Positions 1 to 6,329 of a DNA stretch of 7,289 nt are shown piece after piece. The DNA lies in the NCBI GenBank assembly GCA_013816695.1, contig JACDDZ010000076.1:1-7289 (forward strand), read 5' to 3'. Below the pieces are notes generated by a model. That model did not search any database. It was not told the origin of the DNA and saw only the letters and a program-made list of their open reading frames with translations. The stretch is from Gemmatimonadaceae bacterium (GTDB lineage Bacteria; Gemmatimonadota; Gemmatimonadetes; Gemmatimonadales; Gemmatimonadaceae). A program made the position numbers and the translations under genes. Within the stretch, counting starts at the first letter, position 1. Every line of letters starts with the position of its first letter.

Positions 1-976
1 AGTCGGAGGGATTTCGGTGCTCGCTAGCGTGAGGGAGGTATTCAGCGCTTATCGACATAGAAGCGCGCAATGCATTTGCGTCGCGAACGAACGCTATTCC
101 GCTGTCGTATGGCACGTTGAGCCACTTGTGCCCGTCGGTCGCCCACGAGTCTGCCTGTTCCACGCCGGCAACGAGGTGCGCTCGGGTGGGCGCAACATTC
201 GCCCATAGCCCGAATGCGCCATCCACGTGAACCCAGGCACCAATTTCTTTCGCGATCTCGCACGCTTCGCCAATGGAATCGAACGATCCAGTGTTGACGT
301 TTCCGGCCTGCACGCAAATGATCGCAGGCCCGGAAACCCTTGGAATTTTTGCTGTTTGCATTCGGCCTTGGGAATCGGCGGGAACTTCCAGCACTCGCTT
401 TCGTCCCAGGCCAATGATTCCAAGCGCCTTGTGCAGTGTTGGGTGCGCTTCCTTTCCAATGATGACGGTAACCGGCGGTGCGCCGAATAGCCCGTCCGAT
501 TCCACATCCCATCCGGCGCGCTCGAGAACTGAGTGACGGGCCGCGGCCAGTGCGGTCAGGTGCGCGACGCTCGTACCGGACACGAAAGCTCCCGCTGTCT
601 GTGACGGAAGGCCGAGCAAATCGACAAGCCACTTGAGGGCAATTTCTTCGATGTACGAAGTTGCGGGAGTAGAGTTGTACAGGCCGGTGTTCTGGTCCCA
701 TGCGCTTACCAGCCAATTCGCTGCGAGAGCGGCCGGGAGCGATCCGCCGATTACGAATCCAAAAAAGCGCGGGCCAGCCATGGCCATTGTTGCAGGACGA
801 CCAAATTCATCCAGTTCCTGGATGACCTCACTTGGCGCAGTGCCCTCGCGCGGGAGCGCAATATCCAACGACTTGAGATTGGCGACTGCCTCAGCGTCCG
901 GCGCGACAGGCCGTGACTGTAGGCTGTCGAGATATTGGAGAGCGTGTTCAGTTGTCGCTCTCAGTAATTCTTTCAC
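1..976 (-). CDS. PLP-dependent group II decarboxylase (aromatic amino acid/glutamate decarboxylase superfamily), C-terminus cut by window edge
   Basis: This is the first 325 residues of a probable cytoplasmic amino-acid decarboxylase using pyridoxal phosphate; the family is normally about 450-490 residues, so roughly the last third lies outside the window. Visible in order: an N-terminal segment with PRFFGFVIGG (69-78) and the following SAWDQN (91-96), which match the substrate-side part of the family; SGTS (133-136), a phosphate-binding type turn; His178 (GKEAHPT), expected to stack on the PLP ring; HVDGAFG (250-256), with Asp252 expected to pair with the pyridine nitrogen; and TDGHKWLNVPYDSG (280-293), with Lys284 the expected Schiff-base lysine. 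All core residues are intact. The GTG start overlaps the TGA stop of the upstream membrane-protein gene as GTGA, and AGGCGG lies just before it. The first in-frame ATG falls at residue 64, inside conserved sequence, so GTG is preferred. The TDGHKWLNVPYD subfamily is seen in many bacteria, but its substrate cannot be read from sequence. The decarboxylase fold is secure; amine product and specificity are unknown. Confidence 0.88.
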   Translation of the reverse strand, partial: MKELLRATTEHALQYLDSLQSRPVAPDAEAVANLKSLDIALPREGTAPSEVIQELDEFGRPATMAMAGPRFFGFVIGGSLPAALAANWLVSAWDQNTGLYNSTPATSYIEEIALKWLVDLLGLPSQTAGAFVSGTSVAHLTALAAARHSVLERAGWDVESDGLFGAPPVTVIIGKEAHPTLHKALGIIGLGRKRVLEVPADSQGRMQTAKIPRVSGPAIICVQAGNVNTGSFDSIGEACEIAKEIGAWVHVDGAFGLWANVAPTRAHLVAGVEQADSWATDGHKWLNVPYDSGIAFVRDANALRASMSISAEYLPHASEHRNPSD

Positions 977-1686
977 GCCGCCTTTTGGACGCCGTTCGGA
1001 TGGCCAAATGCTTTAGCGGCCGTGTTCATCTGGAATCCGGAGTAAATGAATAGCAGACCGAGTAACTCGGTGACGTAGAGCACTTCAGTCATCCCGAATC
1101 TCGTAAAAGTGCCTCCAATACCGGGCAGAATGGCACCGATCGCAATGAGAACATTTCCGACATATCGGTGGTATGTCTCACGCTTTTTCGAATACCTCAC
1201 AGCGGAAATGATCGCTCCGCCGATCAGGAAGATCACGGCGTAGAGGTTGATGAAAGGGCTGAACATTCTCACCCACTGCCAGCCGAGCACAAAGCCAGTC
1301 AACCGGTGCGGCTGGACCAGGCTGTAGTTGATGGGAGAAAGCAGAACACAGACACTTGCGACAACGACGACAGATCCAACGGCGAGAGTGAGAGCGTTCG
1401 CCTTTTTTCGCGACAGCATCAGGTAAACAGTGCCCTGTGCGAGTGGCGCACCGCCGAGCAGCGCGCCGGTGATATACCATGCACGGAAAATTGGCTCATG
1501 CCATCCGATCAGGGTCGTTAGTGCCTCGGTAATGGTACCCGCCCCGTACGTCAGCATGCCCAGCGCCCACCAGAGGTGATGCATCCCGCGCTTATCGCGG
1601 TATCGGGCGAATAGCCGCACTGCGAATGCCAGTGCGACTATCGTCGTAACTATCGGAATATATGAAATGAACCCGGGCTTACCCAC
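973..1686 (-). CDS. Unrecognised integral membrane protein with about seven transmembrane helices
   Basis: I do not recognise the family of this 237-residue protein. Hydrophobicity shows about seven membrane spans: roughly 7-25, 38-60, 67-90, 97-117, 143-164, 177-195 and 201-219. Short positively charged loops (RYRDKR 29-33, SRKK 92-95, RYSKKRE 164-170) suggest several cytoplasmic turns. There is no cleavable signal peptide, no obvious soluble catalytic domain and no kinase or transporter motif. Helix 2 is preceded by MHHLWW (35-40), and there are further histidines at 63, 127 and 173. Paired histidines and tryptophans near a membrane interface could bind a metal or cofactor, but this is speculation. 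The start is GTG at 1686, three bases after the TAG stop of the TonB-dependent receptor gene; no earlier start fits and no strong ribosome site is present, so translation may depend on the upstream gene. Its stop overlaps the start of the decarboxylase gene. It could be a permease, a sensor-like membrane domain or an accessory factor for the receptor's ligand. Confidence 0.8.
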   Translation of the reverse strand: MGKPGFISYIPIVTTIVALAFAVRLFARYRDKRGMHHLWWALGMLTYGAGTITEALTTLIGWHEPIFRAWYITGALLGGAPLAQGTVYLMLSRKKANALTLAVGSVVVVASVCVLLSPINYSLVQPHRLTGFVLGWQWVRMFSPFINLYAVIFLIGGAIISAVRYSKKRETYHRYVGNVLIAIGAILPGIGGTFTRFGMTEVLYVTELLGLLFIYSGFQMNTAAKAFGHPNGVQKAA

Positions 1687-1689
1687 TGG

Positions 1690-3885
1690 CTAGAAGCTCG
1701 CTGTCCAGGAAGCTGCTGCGGACCGCTTCGGCTCAGGGCGGAAGAAACTCGCATTCGCGAACTCGGCATACAGTCTGTTGGTGAGGTTATTGACTGAAAA
1801 ATTCAGGCTGTGACTGAGTGCACCCATGCTGAAGAGCTTCGCCCCGCCACGGACTGAGTGAATGGTAAAAGCAGGCAACACTGGACCGATTGGGCTGGTA
1901 CCGAGTGCGACATCCTTTCTCTTGCCGTTTGCGCGCACAAGGTATTCACTCCAGAACCGTCCGCCGGCCTGCTGCCAAGCCAGGGAACCGGTGAGCTTGG
2001 ATGAGTAGCTGTCGCCAACCGGGTTTAGCGGATTGGACACATTCCTGGATTCGATCTGGGTATAGCTGCTGGCGACCCTGAATCCCGCGTGGAGCGACGC
2101 CTGCAGCAGAACCTCAACTCCCTGATCACGCAAGCGGTCCACGTTCACGTTCTGGAATGCCTTGAACTGCCCAACCTTGGTACCAGTCGGCGCGATGCGA
2201 ATTCCGTTCGTAATACTGTTTCGGAAGACAAACAGCTCTCCATAAACTGCTTTGTAGCCGGCCTTGACGCCGAGATCGACGTCGAGGCTCGATTCCGGCT
2301 TGAGATCAGGATTGCGAAGCTGATATCCGCTACCTTCCGCAGCCGCGCCATTAAAAAACTTCTCGATCAAATTCGGCGAACGAAATGCACGACCCACCGA
2401 CGCAATGAAGTTGACATTGTCGGCGATTCGGAAAAGTGCGTTACCCGCGGCGACCACCGCATTGTCAGATGATTCAATCAAGGGAACGCTGATCTTCGGC
2501 GTCGTTCTGGTGCGCGTGGAAACTCTCTGCCAGCGCGTACCTGCGACGAGTGAGAGACGATCTGTAAGGCTCGCCTCTGTTTGAACAAAGAGGCCAGTGC
2601 TGCGGAAGGATGCGTTGGGCGTGGAGGCGGTGTCGTTTATCTGTGGGCGCGGCGGACCGAACCCAAACACTGTGGTAACGCTTGAGTCAGTGTTGTTGGA
2701 ACGGTCGCGAAAGAAGTCTGCGCCGTAAGTGAGTACCTGCTTCCAGAAAGTCTTGGCGGCTTCGGCGCGGAATCCATCTGTATTTACGTCAGTAAAGTTT
2801 CGACTGTTGACGCCTACGCCTGCGCCGGGCGGAGTGCCTGGACCGAAGGGAACGAAGACGTTGAGTGTGAGCGATCGCTCGTTGCCACTCGTGTAGGCAA
2901 CAACGTCGGTTCTATCAGCGAACGGCAGCGCGAGCGCCTTCGCACGATATCGAATGCTAGTCTTGGCGTAGGTCTGATTGGGATAGCGGATATCGATCGA
3001 GGGGCTACCGGGTGTGCCGAGGTCAGCATTGGAGACGAAGCCAAAGGCTGCATTCGATGCATCGTACCTGGAGAAGCGTGCGGATATCTCATCACTCTCC
3101 CGAACACGCGCGGCGGCCTGCACTGAAACGTTTTCATCCTTTACCCCGGTGCCGTGCACACGCGTGTCATTGCCGAGCGTGAGCTTTCCAAACGAGCCTG
3201 CCGGTGCCTCATAGTCCTGCGCATTGCGAAAAGCGGCACTGCCTCTCAGCGAAAATCGGCCAAACTGTGCGTTGAGAGATCCGGAAGGGCGCTTCTGCTT
3301 GTCACTGCTGCTGTAGCGATAGCTGACCGTACCACCTGCTTTGAAGCCGGAAGTCGTAAACAGCGGACTCGTGTTGATCAGGTTGATCACACCGCCTATT
3401 GCGTCCGTTCCATAGAGAACGGATGCGGGACCGCGGACAACTTCGATGCGCTCAAGTCCGTCGAGACCTACCAGAGCCGGAAGCTCGCCGAAGTCCTGCT
3501 GACGCCGGGAATTGTTGAGACGAACCCCGTCTTCGAGTAGAAGAATCCGCTGGCCGCGCTGGCCCCGAATAATTGGCCGGCCCTGGTTGGCGCCCGTTCC
3601 TGTGATATCAACACCCGGGTATTCGCGCAGAAGTTCAGCGGCACCATTTACAAGCGAGCCGCGGACTCTGGCGCTGTCAACAACGATTACGGGATTGGGT
3701 GTTTCGATGAGGGGGCGGGGAGTGCGAGTCGCAGTGACGGTGACGGTGCCAATCGATGTCACCGAATCAACAGGTGAAGAATTCTGCGCCAGCGCAGCGG
3801 ACGAAATCACGCTGGTGGTAAATAGAGCAACACCCATCAAACGAGAACGAAATACAAAAGCAATATCGAGCACTGAAAGCTCCAT
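1690..3885 (-). CDS. TonB-dependent outer-membrane receptor, ligand unknown
   Basis: This is a complete 731-residue TonB-dependent outer-membrane receptor, which would import a scarce ligand across the outer membrane using TonB-ExbB-ExbD energy. A signal peptide is visible: basic RSR (13-15), hydrophobic 16-30, likely cleaved after ALA (31-33). A TonB-box-like TVTVTATRTPR follows at 47-57. The plug domain covers about 58-170, with RGQRGQRILLLEDGVRLN (107-124) and the hallmark LERIEVVRGPASVLYGTDA (144-162). The rest, about 183-731, alternates like barrel strands, carries FRSPN (501-505) and NPDLKPE (525-531), and ends in Phe731 as expected for BamA-assisted insertion. FRxPN/NPxLKPE recalls haem and haemoglobin receptors, but no histidine lies between the two motifs and many other receptors share them, so haem is not claimed. 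The first ATG (3885) has a weak ribosome site; Met17 is an alternative that would still leave a short signal peptide. It is the first gene of a tight three-gene set and divergent from pccB. Confidence 0.95.
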   Translation of the reverse strand: MELSVLDIAFVFRSRLMGVALFTTSVISSAALAQNSSPVDSVTSIGTVTVTATRTPRPLIETPNPVIVVDSARVRGSLVNGAAELLREYPGVDITGTGANQGRPIIRGQRGQRILLLEDGVRLNNSRRQQDFGELPALVGLDGLERIEVVRGPASVLYGTDAIGGVINLINTSPLFTTSGFKAGGTVSYRYSSSDKQKRPSGSLNAQFGRFSLRGSAAFRNAQDYEAPAGSFGKLTLGNDTRVHGTGVKDENVSVQAAARVRESDEISARFSRYDASNAAFGFVSNADLGTPGSPSIDIRYPNQTYAKTSIRYRAKALALPFADRTDVVAYTSGNERSLTLNVFVPFGPGTPPGAGVGVNSRNFTDVNTDGFRAEAAKTFWKQVLTYGADFFRDRSNNTDSSVTTVFGFGPPRPQINDTASTPNASFRSTGLFVQTEASLTDRLSLVAGTRWQRVSTRTRTTPKISVPLIESSDNAVVAAGNALFRIADNVNFIASVGRAFRSPNLIEKFFNGAAAEGSGYQLRNPDLKPESSLDVDLGVKAGYKAVYGELFVFRNSITNGIRIAPTGTKVGQFKAFQNVNVDRLRDQGVEVLLQASLHAGFRVASSYTQIESRNVSNPLNPVGDSYSSKLTGSLAWQQAGGRFWSEYLVRANGKRKDVALGTSPIGPVLPAFTIHSVRGGAKLFSMGALSHSLNFSVNNLTNRLYAEFANASFFRPEPKRSAAASWTASF

Positions 3886-3962
3886 TAACTAATTTGAATG
3901 CTTGGAAAACTAGACGATTAAACACTCTCGTGGCAGTGCCTTTCTCGTGGTAGCTTTTGTCC
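3886..3962. promoter_or_regulatory. Divergent intergenic region between receptor gene and pccB, with a tandem repeat
   Basis: This short region must hold the start signals for both divergent genes, assuming each has its own promoter. On the plus strand TTGAAT (3894-3899) lies 17 bases before ATTAAA (3917-3922), a poor but possible sigma-70-type pair for pccB. No convincing pair is seen for the receptor gene. Two near-identical copies of TCTCGTGGYAG occur at 3926-3936 and 3943-3953, spaced 17 bases start to start, directly before the pccB start. No Fur-like palindrome is visible. Function of the repeat is unknown. Confidence 0.35.
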
Positions 3963-5513
3963 ATGTCCATGAGAGAAAAACTCGAGCTGCTCGAGAGACG
4001 GCGCGCGGAATCCGAGCTGGGTGGCGGAGAGGCGAGACTCAAGGCACAGCACGCAAAAGGGAAGCTGTCGGCCAGGGAGCGACTCGATCTTCTCCTGGAC
4101 GAAGGCAGCTTTGTCGAGCTGGACCGTTTTGTCACCCACCGGTCAACAGATTTTGGCCTCGAAGACCAGAAGGTGTTGGGTGACGGCGTAGTTACCGGGT
4201 TCGGCAATATCGAAGGCAAGCTGGTCTATGTTTTCTCACAGGATTTCACCGTTTTTGGAGGTTCACTTTCCGAGACCTTCGCGGAAAAGATTTGCAAGAT
4301 CATGGATCTCGCAGTTCGAAATGGCGCGCCGGTAATTGGACTCAATGACTCCGGCGGTGCAAGAATTCAGGAAGGTGTCGTCTCGCTCGGCGGCTACGCG
4401 GACATTTTTCTCCGCAATACACTGGCGTCGGGCGTAGTTCCGCAGATTTCGGCGATTCTTGGTCCCTGTGCAGGCGGTGCTGTTTATTCGCCTGCGATTA
4501 CCGATTTCACGTACATGGTCCGAGGGTCATCCTACATGTTTGTGACCGGTCCGAATGTAGTGAAGACTGTAACGCACGAAGATGTAACCATGGAAGAACT
4601 GGGCGGAGCCGACACGCACACGACAACTTCCGGTGTCGCGCATTTTGCTTACGACTCGGAGCCCGCATGTCTTCAAGCCATCAGAGATTTGTTGCGGTTC
4701 ATCCCGCAGAACAATCTCTCGGATGCCCCGCGCGGAACGAGCGCTGATCCGGATGACCGGCGTGATGAGGAGCTCCTCGACGTAGTTCCCGATAACCCCA
4801 ACAAGCCCTACGACATGCACGACGTCATCGGGCGTGTGGTTGACGACGGCGAGTTTTACGAAGTCCAGCGGGAATACGCGAATAACATCATCTGCGGCTT
4901 CGCACATCTTGGAAAATTCAGTGTCGGCATCGTGGCCAACCAGCCGGCAATGCTTGCGGGGGTGCTCGATATCAATGCGTCGGTGAAGGCCGCGCGCTTT
5001 ATTCGCTTCTGCGACGCGTTCAATATTCCGCTCGTGACGTTCGAGGACGTTCCTGGATTTCTTCCCGGCGTCGCGCAGGAGCATGGAGGGATCATCAAGC
5101 ACGGTGCGAAGCTGCTCTACGCCTATTGCGAGGCGACAGTCCCGAAACTCACTGTCATAACGCGGAAGGCATATGGCGGGGCCTACGACGTCATGAGCTC
5201 AAAGCACATTCGCGGTGATTACAACGTCGCGTGGCCGACAGCCGAAATTGCCGTAATGGGCCCGAAGGGCGCCGTTGAGATTCTCTTCCGGAAAGAAATC
5301 AACGAAAGCGGCAATCCCGAGGAAGCGACGGAGCAGAAGATCCAGGAGTACCGCGAAAAATTCGCGCATCCTTATGTTGCTGCTTCGCGCGGATTCCTGG
5401 ATGACATAATCGACCCACGCGACACCCGCCCCCGGCTCATAGAGGCGCTCAAGTCACTTCAGAACAAGCGGGACAAGAATCCGCCAAAAAAACACGGAAA
5501 TATTCCGCTTTAA
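3963..5513 (+). CDS. pccB: Acyl-CoA (propionyl-CoA type) carboxylase, carboxyltransferase beta subunit
   Basis: This 516-residue carboxyltransferase subunit moves the carboxyl group from carboxybiotin to propionyl-CoA or a related acyl-CoA, giving methylmalonyl-CoA (or malonyl-CoA). Both crotonase-like halves are present. The N-terminal half has SGGARIQEG (130-138) and [12 protein letters not shown] (167-178), the glycine-rich oxyanion and CoA-site elements. The C-terminal half has the family segment [15 protein letters not shown] (362-376) and GGAYDVM (405-411). The Asp in GGAYDVM is the residue reported to influence propionyl-CoA preference in actinobacterial PccB, which favours the propionyl name here. 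The C-terminal KKHGNIPL is typical and shows the gene is intact. Length matches the family (about 510-530). The reading frame opens at TTG 3957, followed by ATG at 3963 and 3969; ATG 3963 gives the common MSMREK start. GTGG at 3947-3950 is only a weak ribosome site, so the exact start is uncertain by two codons either way. The partner biotin carboxylase lies downstream beyond msrA. Confidence 0.95.
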   Translation: MSMREKLELLERRRAESELGGGEARLKAQHAKGKLSARERLDLLLDEGSFVELDRFVTHRSTDFGLEDQKVLGDGVVTGFGNIEGKLVYVFSQDFTVFGGSLSETFAEKICKIMDLAVRNGAPVIGLNDSGGARIQEGVVSLGGYADIFLRNTLASGVVPQISAILGPCAGGAVYSPAITDFTYMVRGSSYMFVTGPNVVKTVTHEDVTMEELGGADTHTTTSGVAHFAYDSEPACLQAIRDLLRFIPQNNLSDAPRGTSADPDDRRDEELLDVVPDNPNKPYDMHDVIGRVVDDGEFYEVQREYANNIICGFAHLGKFSVGIVANQPAMLAGVLDINASVKAARFIRFCDAFNIPLVTFEDVPGFLPGVAQEHGGIIKHGAKLLYAYCEATVPKLTVITRKAYGGAYDVMSSKHIRGDYNVAWPTAEIAVMGPKGAVEILFRKEINESGNPEEATEQKIQEYREKFAHPYVAASRGFLDDIIDPRDTRPRLIEALKSLQNKRDKNPPKKHGNIPL

Positions 5514-5540
5514 TCAACTGCGGCGGCAGTCGACCCGAAA

Positions 5541-6230
5541 CTAGCCCAGCGGTTCTTTATACAAGGAAGGAAAACGCTTCTTCAAGAGAGCAACCTTGGG
5601 CGCGTCGTTAATGACGATGTAAGGCTGGTTGGTGTGGCCGGCGAAATAATTCTGGTGGTAATCCTCGGCAGCCCAGAACTTGTCGATAGGCGCAACCTGC
5701 GTAACGATCGGATCCTTGAAAGTTTTCTGGCGGTTCATCTGTGCGATGTACGTATCGACGGATTTCTTTTGCGCATCAGAGGTGTAGAAGACCGCGCTCC
5801 TGTACTGGGTGCCGTGGTCAGGTCCCTGACGGTTGAGCTCCGTTGGGTTGTGCACCGAAAAGAATATCTGCAGCAGCTGCGAGTAGGTCACAACCGACGG
5901 ATCGAAAATCACCTGAACTGACTCCGTGTGGCCCGTTGTACCGGAGGACACCTGGTCGTAGTCAGGCGCGACGCGCGTTCCCCCTGCGTATCCTGAAGAC
6001 ACCGAGCTCACGCCTTTGACGCGCCGAAAGACCGCATCAATTCCCCAGAAGCACCCGCCGGCAAAGACAGCCGTCTCTTTTGACGGAGCAGATGCAAGCG
6101 GTTCTGCTGCTTCTGCGTTGGGAACGGTCAGCGACAAGGCCCGGGACGCAGAAAGCCGTCCACCAAAAAAGAGGAGTCCAGCGGTGACTGTCGAAATAAT
6201 TGCCAGGGTACGTGCAGTGGAGAAGCTCAT
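5541..6230 (-). CDS. msrA: Exported peptide-methionine (S)-S-oxide reductase MsrA, single-cysteine form
   Basis: MsrA reduces methionine-S-sulfoxide, free or in oxidised proteins. In this 229-residue product the catalytic motif is GGCFWG, with Cys60 as nucleophile. Aligning to E. coli MsrA by spacing from that cysteine, the other active-site residues are all present: Tyr91 (PDYDQV), Glu103 (GHTES), Asp138 (GPDHGTQYRS) and Tyr143. The N-terminus has a basic start (MSFSTAR), a hydrophobic stretch at about 8-24 and a possible AEA cleavage motif at 39-41, so the enzyme probably acts in the periplasm or is membrane-anchored. Cys60 is the only cysteine, so there is no resolving cysteine for an internal disulfide; recycling would need an external thiol or protein partner. 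The ATG at 6230 is chosen because it puts the signal peptide at the start. The frame stays open to 6395, but that extension is antisense to accC and unlike MsrA. No clear ribosome site precedes the chosen ATG. The gene converges on pccB with a 27-base gap. Confidence 0.93.
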   Translation of the reverse strand: MSFSTARTLAIISTVTAGLLFFGGRLSASRALSLTVPNAEAAEPLASAPSKETAVFAGGCFWGIDAVFRRVKGVSSVSSGYAGGTRVAPDYDQVSSGTTGHTESVQVIFDPSVVTYSQLLQIFFSVHNPTELNRQGPDHGTQYRSAVFYTSDAQKKSVDTYIAQMNRQKTFKDPIVTQVAPIDKFWAAEDYHQNYFAGHTNQPYIVINDAPKVALLKKRFPSLYKEPLG

Positions 6231-6329
6231 GGAGGCCCGTTGTTGGTGATGAACTGTATACCTATAGTAGTGACAGAGGTTCCACCCGGACGCAAAGATG
6301 CGTCTATTTAGGGCACACATGGGTTTCAA
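6231..6329. promoter_or_regulatory. Divergent msrA/accC intergenic region with candidate back-to-back promoters
   Basis: This region separates two genes reading outward. On the plus strand TTGTTG (6240-6245), a 17-base spacer and TATAGT (6263-6268) form a reasonable sigma-70-type promoter for accC, giving a leader of roughly 55 bases. On the minus strand TATACA (6260-6255), with TGGAAC (6284-6279) 18 bases before it, is a weaker candidate for msrA. The two -10 elements lie next to each other, so the promoters would compete if both are real. Assignment is by eye to the E. coli consensus, which may not suit this organism. Confidence 0.35.
6289..6304 (+). repeat. Perfect 6-bp inverted repeat (hairpin or operator) upstream of accC
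   Basis: GACGCA and TGCGTC are exact reverse complements separated by the tetraloop AAGA, with one extra G-T wobble just outside (6288/6305). The repeat lies 25 bases before the accC ATG and downstream of the candidate accC promoter, so it would be inside the leader RNA. It is not followed by a run of T, so it is not a standard terminator. It could be a repressor-binding site, a small RNA hairpin affecting translation, or chance. Confidence 0.4.

Noticed and set aside
42..716. Minus-strand 224-codon open frame
   Set aside because: It is arginine-rich, low-complexity translation in another frame of the decarboxylase gene, whose own frame carries all the PLP motifs.
3981..3995. CTCGAG-CTG-CTCGAG inverted/direct repeat near the pccB start
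   Set aside because: It encodes the conserved LELLE segment and is explained by codon choice in that helix.
4527..5102. Minus-strand 191-codon open frame inside pccB
   Set aside because: It is antisense to strongly conserved carboxyltransferase sequence and shows no recognisable domain; it is best explained as a codon-bias shadow.
5495..5530. Two small stems at the pccB/msrA convergent junction (CGGAA-ATA-TTCCG at 5495-5507 and ACTGC-GGCG-GCAGT at 5517-5530) as terminators
   Set aside because: Each stem is only 5 bp; the first lies inside the last pccB codons and is followed by just three T, the second by none. Neither meets an intrinsic terminator pattern.
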